The notes under the pieces were generated by a model. The model worked only from the letters and a program-made list of their open reading frames with translations. It was not told the origin of the DNA and did no database searches. A stretch of DNA of 64,000 bases from Humulus lupulus (taxonomy: Eukaryota > Streptophyta > Magnoliopsida > Rosales > Cannabaceae): assembly GCF_963169125.1 (NCBI RefSeq), contig NC_084798.1:195605481-195669480 (forward strand), written 5' to 3'. The first letter of the stretch is position 1; each line of letters opens with the position of its first letter. Below, piece by piece: positions 22,772 through 32,807 of the stretch. Both the position numbers and the translations under genes were made by a program.

Positions 22772-23731
22772 CTAACAATTAAGAACCGTTGACTTGTACT
22801 GATCATGTTCCTGCCAATAATTGAAATATCGAAAAGGTTTTATACCAGCAACCTCTATCTTCACCTTCTTAACAACACAATAACAGTGATCCGAACAAGT
22901 ATCCCAAGTCATCATCGCTTCAGTATCCGGGAAACAATCAACCCAACTCTCATTTTTGAAGACCCTATCAAGTTTAGAGTAGATCCTAGCCCCTTGGTCA
23001 TGTTTATTAGACCAAGTAAACTGGGACCCAGTGCATTTCATCGCATCCACTTGGCCCAGAGCAAGCCACTTCTGCGCATCTCCAGTATCATTTTGAGTTA
23101 CCCGTTTACCACCTATTCGGTCATCACCAGCAAACATTGCATTGAAATCTCCAAGGACGAGCCACGGTTGGTGAACACTTCCGAGACTAGTCAAACCATC
23201 CCAAAGCACCTTCCTTTCAGTTATGGTATTCCTACCATACACTGCAGTAACCAAAAAAACAGAGCTCAAACCAGTAACATTGACCCTACAATGGATAAAT
23301 TGCGGGTCTTCTTTTACTATCTCAACTTTAACAAACGATTTTTGCCAAATCAACAATATCCTCCCCTCTATAGTAGAACTAGAATAAAAATCCCAATTTG
23401 GGAAGTTATTCAACATCATCTCACTCACTTTGTTACCACAAACTTTGGTCTCCAAGAGAGCCCCAAAACCCACCTTATTCAATCTACAAAGATCCAAAAT
23501 AGATCTTTGTTTATTGACTTTGTTCATTCCTCTAACGTTCCAACTCAATACGTTGCACCACTCCATTGACAATAACATCAGAAAATTTAGTGTCATTCCC
23601 AACCGCTTGCTCTTGAAGAGCATCATAAGGATTACTTGTGGAAGCCACAACAACCACTCCTTTTGCAATTTTGGCCCCTGTCCTCTTTGGAGTAATCCAA
23701 ACCCCTTCAATATCCCCTTTTTTAGCATCAA
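22772..23731 (-). pseudogene. LINE ORF2: APE-type endonuclease domain
   Basis: Minus-strand open stretch with the AP-endonuclease motifs: SWNVRGMN (Asn), LLETKV (metal-binding Glu), AVYGRN, LGDFNAMF (Asp/Asn) and CSDHC (Asp/His). The enzyme nicks the target for target-primed reverse transcription. A stop near 22770 separates it from the RT half. The true ORF2 start is probably at the MEWCNVLSWNVRG Met, within the first ~60 codons. Confidence 0.92.
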
Positions 23732-23755
23732 TATGCTCCAAAACAGTTTTCTGCT

Positions 23756-24265
23756 TCAAAACATTATCCTCTTGTTGTACATGAACCTGTGTCTGGTTTG
23801 TAATCTCCATAGAGGGAACAACAAGTTAGTAGCCTCCTTCCCTGCTGTCTCATCATTACCCTTTAGCACTCCAGGATCAATCTTGCTTTCATCATTAACT
23901 AAATCAGCAGTCACTGTCTCTTTACCTTTTGCTGGTTTGGATTTCCTAACCCAAGTCCCACCCTTCTCTTTAGCACAGTTACTCACATTATGTCCAAGCA
24001 TATCACACGCAGCACATTTGGTTGGGAGCCACTCATACTCCACCATTTGTTCCACCAATTGATCCCTTTCGTTAATGAAATTAACAAACAGAGGCGGCTT
24101 ATCTGAAATTTCAACATCAACCAAAACTCTAGCAAATTTAACCATCGATCAATCTCGAGTGACATTATCGATCATTATAGGCTTGCCAATAGTACTAACA
24201 ATAGCACTAAGGTTGTTTCTACCCCAGTATTGAAGGCCCAAACCGTTCAAAATTCCCTGAAGTGA
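23756..24265 (-). pseudogene. LINE ORF1 remnant (nucleic-acid-binding, CCHC knuckle)
   Basis: Two overlapping frames carry the plant LINE ORF1 C-terminal region: GLQYWGRNNLSAIVSTIGKP, MVKFARVLVDVEISDKPP, EYEWLPTKCAACDMLGHNVSNC (CX2CX4HX4C). The first ~half of ORF1, with the DUF4283-like domain, is missing at the 5' truncation. The acidic, low-conservation linker at 23532-23810 belongs to the end of ORF1 or the ORF1/ORF2 junction. Confidence 0.85.
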
Positions 24266-26917
24266 ATATTTCACATATTTGTCAATTATATGAAATTTAT
24301 GAACACAATTAAAAAAAAATTGAAATGTATTATGATTGATGCATTTGGTGACTAATTTTTTCAAGCCTCAAAATTTTTAAGAAAATTGCATCAAAACATT
24401 AAAATATGAAATAATGATAAACAAGATTGAAAAACAAATATGAAGATAATAAACTAATTCAAGTGTAACTACCTTTGATATTGAGTTGGAGGTGTGTTTA
24501 TTGTATAATAAAGAAGTTAAAATGTATATCAATTTTGTTGTACATTTAAATATTATTCCCTGAAGATAATGATAAAAGTACATTTCAATTTAAAGAGTAT
24601 TGATATTATTAGTCATGTTATTATATATGCAATATTTCTTGCCAGAACCATAAGATTCTTTTTATTATTAATTCTTATATGGTGCTCAAGAAAACATGTA
24701 TATATATTTTGCACATAGGAAGTGAAAATAAATTTGAATATCTTGCATTTTTAAAAGAAAAATATATATTTCAACTAGTTTTCAAATATTCTGTTTATAA
24801 ATATTTTAACTTGTACAGTTTTATTATTAAATTTTTTACTTCATATAAATCATTTATAAAAGTGTCACTCATTAGAATGTTAGTGCATTCATTTATCAAA
24901 TTGTTCATAATTATTTATAAGTTAAAATTATATTTCTTCTGAAAATTATTTTGCTATATAGTTATATATATTTTTTTTGTCCAAGATGTATGAGAAAAAA
25001 ATTATATTATTTTGATAATGAGTATTTAATTATATTCACTTTGCATTCTTGAATCATTGTTGGATTTTTATTGCATAATTTCTTATCGATGTGATAAGGT
25101 CGTGTGATCATGAACTTACAATAATTATAAGCTTGTATATTTTCAACTATACATATATATATATATATGCCTCATTCTTGAAAATAAAATATGTTCGTAA
25201 TTGTGATTTATTGAACCTGAATTTCAATGATCCAATAATATATGAGTTTGAAAAAAATATTAATTTATTGTGATATATTGAAATCCCTACAGGTTGTATT
25301 AATTTTTTAAATTTTTTCAAAAATGATCCTTGCACAAAATAAGAATTAGAAGTTCACAATGATAAAATCATACATATATGTATGTCAACTGCAAATCAAC
25401 ATTATTTAAATTGAGCCAGAATGAGTCTAATAACACTTGAAGCATAAGTGAACAAAATAGAAATTATGAAAACAAATGTTCATTTGGTTCATCTTGAAGA
25501 TGTTGTAAGTAAGGCACTCATGAAGATACCTTAATGTTATAAAGTATTGATAATTTGAACATCAAATAAAAATGGTGCTCCAGAAGAAACTCCATAAAGA
25601 AGTTATAGACATAACAAAGTTGATAATAATTAAAGCCCTTGAAATGGTTATATAGGTACCTATAAATAATATACATATTTGACAAGTATGTTGAAAATAA
25701 TGAGATATCTTTAAATTATATCAATATGAGAGGAAATTATCATATTATGAATTATTGTCGACAATACAAAATGTTTGCATATGCAATAAATAAATATGAG
25801 ATAGCAATGATCATGATATTAAACGGATCGAGAATTATCGATGTATATATAATTTTGACCAAAATTATATGACGCAATCCAGGCAGTATAAATTTACTCA
25901 CATAAAGTGAAGTAAAACTCGTGGGGGTACAAATAAATATTTGTACAAGAAAATGTAATTTTAATAAGAATTTTGTATATTTGTACACAAATGAATTATT
26001 GTACAAAATTTGCATAGATAAGAGAATAATTAAATAAATGCATATACATATTGTTATGATAAAATATAATCAAGATTTATTATAGCCTAGAGTATATATG
26101 TTTTATGAGAATTGATATGTGTCATATAAACGTTGCAACACAAATTATTTATTTGGAGCTCCTAGTAATATGAGAATTTAAAATATGCATTACCGAAAAA
26201 ATTCCAGAAGAATTTAACATGTCTTACGATATATAAATTCAAAGTCACGCATATTATGCAATAAAGATCTTTGTCTGGATTAAGGACATGTAGGTGAATA
26301 CTTATTTGAAATTACAAGTATGATTGTCTATGTAATGTGAATTCGTAAATAATATGTTGTAAAAAGCTCTTGAAGAGCTCCTGATTCTTTTATAAACTAT
26401 TGAAGAATGATTTCTTATTTCATCTTGTAGATTGGGAATTATTAAATATATTCATTGTTTATAGATTAAATTATGAGTATAGAAGTTCCAAAGAGCTTCG
26501 CATGCATAAAGAATCACAGTGTATATGGTCACTTGATGTAGAAATTAAAGAACTTGTAACAAGAATGCAACGAATATATGGTTCCGAAGGACCATCTTTA
26601 TTGAAAATAAAAATTGATATTATCGAAGATATTCATTCATGTGATCATATTTAAATTTCAAATTTTGGATTGAACATAGTCATAGATAATGATTATCCAC
26701 AAATGTGATGTATATTATAACATTGTTGATATGATATGATAATTGACAAGGTTATATACATGATTGATTTAATATGTTGGATAAACATTCATATTCCATT
26801 CTACACACTTGTTCTAGAAGAGTTATAGTAAATATGTTATCATAGATAATTTATGGTGATTTATAATTACAATGAAAATCATATGAGATATTTGATCACA
26901 AAAGTTACTATGGATAT
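24266..26917 (+). other. Decayed copia internal region of E4
   Basis: AT-rich sequence with no intact reading frame. It lies between the LINE and the RNase H remnant, where integrase and RT should be. Short copia-like words occur, but stops are frequent. No separate gene is seen. Confidence 0.5.
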
Positions 26918-27121
26918 ATGCATGAGGGGGAGATATATACGTGTTCCACTCTTTTTTTCCTTAGTTCAGGTTTTGTCCCACTGGGTTTGCCTGACAAGGT
27001 TTTTAATGAGGCAACTTTAAACCATGTTGAAATACTTGCAATTCATGAGGCAAGGGGAAAATGTGTGATTGAGATCAACGAAACAACATATTTGAGGAAC
27101 ATGTTGATTATCACCCAATAA
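26918..27121 (+). pseudogene. Copia RNase H remnant (E4)
   Basis: Plus-strand fragment with NHVEILAIHEARGKCV, matching copia RNase H ('NH.EI.A.HEASRECVWL'), where the Glu is part of the catalytic set. It is preceded by a copy of the element's 3' tail (26940-27021) that recurs at 27945-28017, suggesting a rearrangement. The MITE at 27182 interrupts the continuation. Confidence 0.65.
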
Positions 27122-27181
27122 AGAAATACCAACAATTTTCTATAAAGATAATGATGCATGTACTATTCAACTAAAATGATA

Positions 27182-27711
27182 GGCTATTTAGGTTTTTTAC
27201 CCCCCGAACTATTACCACTACCGTATCGTGCCCCCTAATTTTTTCAAGCCGTTAAAAATTCCCCCCGAAATATTCACAGTAATGTAAAGAAGGACTTCTG
27301 TTAACTTTCAACACATGTGGCTAACAGAAGGCTGACATGACTGTTTATATGCTGATGTGTCTTGGCCATGTCAGCGCCATGTGTGTAATTTTAAAATTAA
27401 AAAATCTATAATCATATTAAAAATTAGTGAATTAAACACTAAAAAATAGAATTAATAAATTAAACCATTTTTTATACATTAAAAAAAATAAAAACCATAT
27501 TTAAAAACAATAAAATTACACACATGGCACTGACATGGCCAAGACACATCAGCATGTAATGAGCCATGTCAGTATTCTGTGTTGAAAGTTAACGGAAGTC
27601 CTTCTTTACATTATTGTGAATATTTCGGAGGGAATTTTTAACGACCTGAAAAAATTAGGGGGCACGATACGGTAGTGGTAATAGTTCGGGGGGTAAAAAA
27701 CCTAAATAGCC
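27182..27711. mobile_element. Fold-back MULE-type MITE (9-bp TSD AAAATGATA)
   Basis: 530 bp with near-perfect inverted arms of about 200 bp or more, starting GGCTATTTAGGTTTTTTACC and ending with its reverse complement. The arms contain runs of C/G (CCCCCCGAACTATTACC) and extend inward to the 'acacatggc' blocks near 27380 and 27505. AAAATGATA occurs exactly on both sides (27173-27181, 27712-27720). There is no coding capacity. It could form a long RNA hairpin if transcribed. Confidence 0.92.
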
Positions 27712-27859
27712 AAAATGATAATACCTTAAAGGAGATAGATTTAATACATTTCACCGCAGTTCTTCTTCACACATGATCTTCAAAAGAGTGGTGATTTGAT
27801 GTCATCAAATTCGATCAAGCGACAATCTTGCAGACTTATTTACAAAGTCATTACCAACA

Positions 27860-28039
27860 TCAACGTTCAAGAAGATGGTATATAAGATCATAATTCGTCA
27901 ATTAAAGGATCTTCAAGAGCGTCGAAATGTGGGAGTAAATATACATTGCACTCTTTTCCTCGTGGTCAAGTTTTTGTCCTACTGGGTTTTTCTAGCAAGG
28001 TTTTTAATGAGGCATTTTTCATGGACATCAATGGGGGAG
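27860..28039 (+). pseudogene. End of copia pol and polypurine tract (E4)
   Basis: The plus strand reads VYKIIIRQLKDLQE, matching the copia Pol C-terminus (LVYKIGMRRLKDLQ). A non-coding tail with 'ctactgggtttttctagcaagg' follows, then the polypurine tract ATGGGGGAG (28031-28039) abutting the 3' LTR. This primes plus-strand DNA synthesis. Confidence 0.75.
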
Positions 28040-28300
28040 TGTTATAAATATTATATATATATATGGATGTCCATAATAATGAAGAATCACTAGATTACCC
28101 AAAGTAAAATATCAGCATTAATTCTTGATTGTATTCAGAGTAGTTATCCAATTTCCTTAGGGCTTATTTATCTGTATAAATAGGGTCCTTCCCCCATTGA
28201 AATAACATTTACAAGAGTTTCACTCTCTCTTTACATCTCTTTATTACTCCGTCTATTTCTTTATATATTATATTTAAGTATTCTTGATAGTTTTATAACA
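28040..28300 (+). repeat. 3' LTR of E4
   Basis: 261 bp starting TGTTATAAAT and ending TTATAACA. TATA box TGTATAAATAGGG at 28174-28186. The right target duplication AAAAT follows at 28301-28305. Confidence 0.92.
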
Positions 28301-28305
28301 AAAAT

Positions 28306-29121
28306 TATATTTTTTTAATAAGAAAGTTATATTTACATACTAAATTAATTTAAATGTACAATTTTAAAAAAATTGATCACAGATTTATCTTTAAATAAAA
28401 TTATTAAAATATGCAAAATTGATTTTATTTATATTATACCTAATTCTAATAAAATTGAAACTCTAATTTTAGTTCCTTTAAATTAAATTATATTTAGAAT
28501 GTGTTTGAAAGTCAATATGTAACTACTGTCCGAGTAGTTACACAACTAGTTATTACATAATATTTTAAAATACATAATTTTTTTTTAGACATTAAGTAGT
28601 GATTATATTTCAATTTTCATTGTAATAATTAAGATATAAAATAAATTTAGATGTTTGAATATTTGTCATTTCTATGCCAATTAAAAATTTAAGTGCATAT
28701 ATAATATTTTATCATTCAAATATATTCATCAATACTTAAAAACCAATAAATATATGTTGGCACTATCATGTTGTTTTCAATCGCATAAAAAAATTAGTTA
28801 TGTGTGTAATAACATGTTAGAATCTAGTTTTCGACACTGTAAATTATTCGAAATTTTCTAAAAATTTGTAGGATGCTCTAATTAATTATAATACACACGA
28901 TCATAAAGAAATCACGCCAAAAACTATTGATGGGTTAGGAACACAAAAAAGTGTACCGGTGGACTCTTTTTCTAGACCCTACCATAAAAATTTCATATAT
29001 ATATGATACACCAAATTATAAATTATAAAATATATAATTTATGTGTCTCTTTCCACGTTCAATTTAAAGTTTTAGACATTATTTCCATTATGTTTTTATT
29101 GCATTAAATTATTATAATATA
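28306..29121. other. AT-rich spacer with a diverged copy of the 30-kb repeat unit
   Basis: No gene recognised. 28830-28905 ('cactgtaaattattcgaaatttt') resembles the fold-back repeat units at 30325-30930. 28523-28550 holds a short hairpin, GTAACTACTGTCCGAGTAGTTAC. Confidence 0.5.
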
Positions 29122-30273
29122 TCTTTTCTATATAATAAGTGTGTAGATAACAGAAATTTTTGGTTTTGACGGTTTTTTTTTTATTTTTGTCGTTAACTTT
29201 AACGGATGATTCTTATATATAACAGAATATTCTTATATTTAACATTAGAGTGTAAACATGATTTAAACTTAAATCAAATTAAATAAATAAATAATTAAAT
29301 AAATTAAAATAAGATATTTTTGAGATATTTTACAAAGACAATTATTTAAAAATAATAAAAATCATACATGTAATAACTTAAATAAAATTTAATTAAACTT
29401 AAACTTCACGTATTAGAATAATATCATATTAAACATATAACATAATATAATCGACTATCAACTAGAAACAAACTTCTTTTAAAAAAAACTAACAACAAAC
29501 TTAAATTTCAAATTCATATATAATATTAATATTATATTAAACATATAATATATAATCTCTTGTTGTCACTGTCAAATTAAAAAAGTAGAACAAACATAAA
29601 CTTAAACAAAAATAAATAAATTAATTAAAATATAGTATTTTTAAGATATTTTATAATAATTTAAATAATTAAATCATATTTATTTAAAAATAATAAAGTC
29701 ATGCATATCATTTTTTTATCTTATAAGTTTGCGTGATAATTTATTTTTTATCAAGTGATTGGAGATATTTTTCTTCATCAATTCATCAAAGGGCATTGCG
29801 AGTTACATTAGAAACTAAAAATAGTTGATGCATGTATATTACTCTACACTATGACTTTTTCTATTCTTATTTTATTCTATTATTAATTTATTTTTAAATA
29901 TTATTGTAATGTATATATATGTCATGTATCCATGTAAATATATATCTATGTCAATGTTGCGTTTATATGTCATATATGTAGAGATTATTGATATAAATAT
30001 TTATATATACTATAGAACTATAATTCATTTTATTATATAATAAAAAAAAATGAACCGATTTTTATTAAAATTACAGACAATGTTTTGCCCTAATTTTTTA
30101 ATACATTTATGTCATACATTATATTAAACATATTTTATTTATTTTTATGATATTGTTTATTTATTTAAAATTTATATGATAATTAAAAATAATAAAAATA
30201 AATACATGTTTGAATAAGCATGTTTATAACTTTAAAACTAAGCAAACGCGCATTGCACGTTATTTTTACCTAG
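29122..30273 (+). mobile_element. Candidate non-autonomous Helitron
   Basis: It starts with TC (TCTTTTCTATATAATAAGTG, 29122) after an A and ends with CTAG (30270-30273) before a T, the A^T insertion rule. A hairpin AACGCGC-ATT-GCACGTT (30245-30261) lies 8 bp before the CTAG end, as in Helitrons. There are no inverted repeats and no duplication. The 1,152-bp interior is AT-rich with internal near-repeats (29280-29380 vs 29610-29700) and no Rep/helicase sequence. Confidence 0.6.
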
Positions 30274-30289
30274 TATAATATATATATAT

Positions 30290-30930
30290 ATATGGACGTT
30301 TCTTTTTTAGTACGTAAAGAAATTATAATCCAAATGTTTTATATGATAGTGTACACTGTAATTATAGTAGACATCCCACCAATTTTCAGGAAACTCCAAA
30401 TAATTTACGATGCCGAAAAAGATTTCAAAATAATTTATTTCACGCGCGTATAAAACAGGCTTAAAACACAACTTGTTTTCGTATTTTTGGTATATGAATA
30501 GATTACAATTCAATTTTTTTTATATGACGATGTACAATGTAGTTATTTAGAATCCCCACAAATTTTTTGGAAATTCTAAATAATTTATAATGCTAAAATA
30601 AGAAATAGTTTGTTTTGAAACTTGTTTTGAAGCTTGTTTATAAGCGCGTGAAACAAATTATTTTGAAGTTTGTTTTCGGCATCGTAAATTATTCAGAATT
30701 TTTAAAAATTGGTGGAATGTCTTAAATAACTGTAATGTACACTGTCACATAAAAAATGTAGATTATAATTTTTTCATGTATCAAAAATGTAGATTATAAT
30801 TGTTTATAAGCGCGTGAAACAAATTATTTTGAAGCTTGTTTTCAGCATCGTAAATTATTCAGAATTTTTTAAAATTGGTGGAATGTTTTAAATAACTGTA
30901 ATGTACACTGTCACATAAAAAATGTAGGGG
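30290..30930. repeat. Fold-back cluster of four ~120-bp units
   Basis: A unit with 'catcgtaaattattcagaattt', 'attggtggaatgt' and 'gtacactgtcacataaaaaatgtag' occurs twice in plus orientation (30635-30771 and 30801-30927, 166 bp apart) and twice inverted (about 30320-30470 and 30500-30600, more diverged). The inverted pairs could fold into a long hairpin. Its origin is probably a MITE duplicated in place. Confidence 0.75.
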
Positions 30931-30970
30931 CAAAAATAAAGATGTCCCTACTGGTAGGGGCAAAAGTCAT

Positions 30971-31262
30971 TGTAACACCCCACGTCACTATGGCTGCAAC
31001 CTGGAATGACGATTGACCCTACAAACCAACACGAGTCTTTCCAGCGAACTTTGTCATCACTCGGACGCTTCCCGGGAAAACTTCCCAAGAGGTCACCCAT
31101 CTTGAGATTACTCCAGGTCAAGCACGCTTAATTTTTGAGTTCTCAAGTGATGGGCTACCGAAAAGGAAGATCTATCTTGTTGATATAGGTAGTACTCATC
31201 AATCCATTTAAGTATTCTTCAACTGTGTAGTCACATACCTATACAGTTTTATAATCATCACA
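30971..31262 (-). mobile_element. Cassandra-type TRIM LTR
   Basis: A 292-bp LTR that on the minus strand runs from TGTGATGATTATAAAACTG to GGGGTGTTACA and contains a 5S-rRNA-like segment, the hallmark of Cassandra terminal-repeat retrotransposons. GTCAT precedes it at 30966-30970. Cassandra elements encode no protein and depend on other elements for movement. Confidence 0.85.
31075..31160 (-). ncRNA. 5S-rRNA-like domain in Cassandra LTR
   Basis: The minus strand contains, in 5S order: CCCATCA..GAGAACTC, TTAAGCGTGCTTG, GATGGGTGACCTC and TGGGAAG. These match the plant 5S rRNA core, including its internal Pol III promoter area, with substitutions and a few indels. It is not a normal 5S gene: the 5' third is poorly matched and it sits inside an LTR. 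Confidence 0.85.
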
Positions 31263-31356
31263 CTTAAACTTCCCCAGGCAGTGTGGGATTGCACAACTTT
31301 ACCCGGTCTTTCCCTTTACGGATCACGGAATTCTTAGTGATATAGTTTTAATACCA
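31263..31356 (-). other. Cassandra internal region remnant
   Basis: On the minus strand, ATGGTATTAAAAC (about 31342-31354) resembles a decayed tRNA-Met primer site. CTGCCTGGGGAAG next to the LTR resembles a polypurine tract. The ~90-bp interior fits a TRIM. The 5' LTR is absent. Confidence 0.6.
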
Positions 31357-31726
31357 TGTTTAAATTTTATGTTTCTATTTTTACTTTTATTTTTGTAAGA
31401 AAAAGTTACGTTGACTTTCAAGTATTTTAAACAATGTTTCCAATTTTTTTTATTGCATTAAACTATTATAAAATATAAAGTTTTAAATTTTATGTTTCTA
31501 TTTAATTTTAATTTTTGGGAAAAATATTTATTATATTTTAAAGGTTTGAACGTTTCTGAATTTTTTTTTTTTTAAATATCCTAATATGAAAATAGAAAAA
31601 ATTATAGACTTAAAAGTTTTAAAGATTGTTTCCATAAAAAGTTATTCTATTTTAAAACATTTGATTTGAAAAGAGAAATTTTGTTTTTACAAAATTATCC
31701 TAATATGAAAAGAGAAAATAATTATA
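31357..31726. other. AT-rich spacer with internal near-duplication
   Basis: 'tttaaattttatgtttctat' occurs at about 31362 and 31484. 31430-31470 resembles 29080-29120, so this is an old repeat. No gene seen. Confidence 0.5.
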
Positions 31727-32690
31727 AACTTACATGTTTGGTTGAATGGAATTGATGTTGGAATAGAATGACAAATCCCATTACTTTGTTGGGTTTGTAG
31801 TTTTAACTTTAGGAATAGCTTTCCAATGGAATTAAACTTCCTTGGTGAAATTTGGATTCAAGTGGTGGACCAACGGAAAGGAGTTTTCTTTCCAAAATAA
31901 TATTATATATAAAAGCAAAATGACCATTTTACCCTAACATTTTTCTACACAAATTAAGAATAGAACCTTATTTCACTGTTGCTTCATATTCTTTGCAGCT
32001 GCCAACTCCTCCTTCAACGTTGTGGTGAAGAATTTCAGGTAAGCACAATGTCTCTACTTTACATATATTTTTTATTTTGCTTCATTTTATTCTCTAACAA
32101 ACAAATTTATTTCTTCCTTCGCTTGAGTTAAATACTTATGCTAGTGTTTTTGTTGATTTTTGTAATGATAATTTGTGAGTCTTGCTCATTTTGGTGAAAT
32201 CATAGCTTTCTTTGGGTTTTGCCTCTAATTTTATGGGTCTTGATTATTTGGTGGAATCACTGATGTATAGTTTTATTTATGATTTTAGTATGGGTATTAC
32301 AGATTTTAGTTTCATTCATAATATATATATATATATATCATATGTGAAGCATTCGGCCGCAAGAAATATGATTGAGTGATGTTTTGGGTACTTAAAAAGA
32401 GATGGGCAATGCTTAGAAGTCCCACATTCTATCCTGTAAAGACTCCAAATCGAATTATCATCGCTTGTTGTTTATTACATAACTTTATTAGGAAAAAAAT
32501 GCCTAATGTTGCTCATGATGTTGATCAACCAAGTGATAGTGATAGTGATAGTGATAGTGATAATGATAGTAATGGCGAAGATGAAATCTTGGGTGATCCA
32601 GTCACCTTCTGATGAGTGGACTGCTTGGAGGACAAATTTAGCTCACCAAATGTATGAGTGGAGAAATCAAAATTAATCTATAACAGACCC
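31727..32690 (+). mobile_element. PIF/Harbinger element remnant
   Basis: The left side has TTACATGTTTGGTTGAATGGAA, resembling PIF/Tourist termini (TTA target plus TGTTTGGTTG). An exon-like segment ends in a splice donor, CAG|GTAAGC at 32036-32044, and a transposase C-terminal fragment follows at 32340-32676. No matching right terminus was found; most of the transposase is missing. Confidence 0.55.
32340..32676 (+). pseudogene. PIF/Harbinger transposase C-terminal fragment
   Basis: Plus-strand text HSAARNMIE, then a stop and one-base frameshift, then VLKKRWAMLRSPTFYPVKTP and IIIACCLLHNFIRKKM. This is the C-terminal DDE_Tnp_4 region around the catalytic Glu (in NMIE). An acidic Ser-Asp repeat follows (32533-32577, SDSDSDSDSDNDS). 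A second frameshift near 32612 leads to EWTAWRTNLAHQMYEWR, the usual C-terminus. It might instead derive from a domesticated ALP1-like gene, but the defects argue for a dead transposon. Confidence 0.8.
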
Positions 32691-32807
32691 TTGGGTCTAA
32701 AAAATATATTGTAAAAAATATCACTTTGGCCTAAGACAAAATCTGATCTAATTACCAAAAAGAAAAAGAAAGATGTATATTTTTCTAAACTAAAATAGCA
32801 ATATATA
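32691..32807. other. Spacer before solo LTR
   Basis: AT-rich; ends with ATATA (32803-32807), one copy of the target duplication of the next LTR. It may belong to the older copia LTR seen at 35100-35152 and 54038-54090. Confidence 0.4.

Larger units (their letters stand above)
20112..24265 (-). mobile_element. L1-type LINE, 5'-truncated, inserted in E4
   Basis: Minus-strand element whose 3' end is a run of T on the plus strand (about 20112-20123), i.e. a poly(A) tail. From its 5' side it carries part of ORF1, then ORF2 with endonuclease, reverse transcriptase and a C-terminal zf-RVT region. It breaks off inside ORF1 near 24265, as 5'-truncated LINEs do. I could not identify a target-site duplication. 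Confidence 0.92.
19334..28300 (+). mobile_element. Ty1/copia element E4, degenerate, with nested LINE and MITE (TSD AAAAT)
   Basis: Two direct repeats of about 260 bp (19334-19591 and 28040-28300) start TGTTATAAAT. The outer ends are flanked by AAAAT at 19329-19333 and 28301-28305. A polypurine tract ATGGGGGAG precedes the right LTR. RNase H remnants at 26918-28030 match copia Pol. Most of gag and pol is decayed or deleted, and a LINE and a MITE have inserted. The element is transcribed rightward. Confidence 0.9.

Noticed and set aside
22805..24062. Long open frames on the plus strand opposite the LINE
   Set aside because: They are antisense shadows of the LINE endonuclease and ORF1, whose motifs are on the minus strand.
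31075..31160. Functional 5S rRNA gene
   Set aside because: Only the central and 3' parts match, with indels, and it lies inside an LTR ending GGTGTTACA; Cassandra explains it better.
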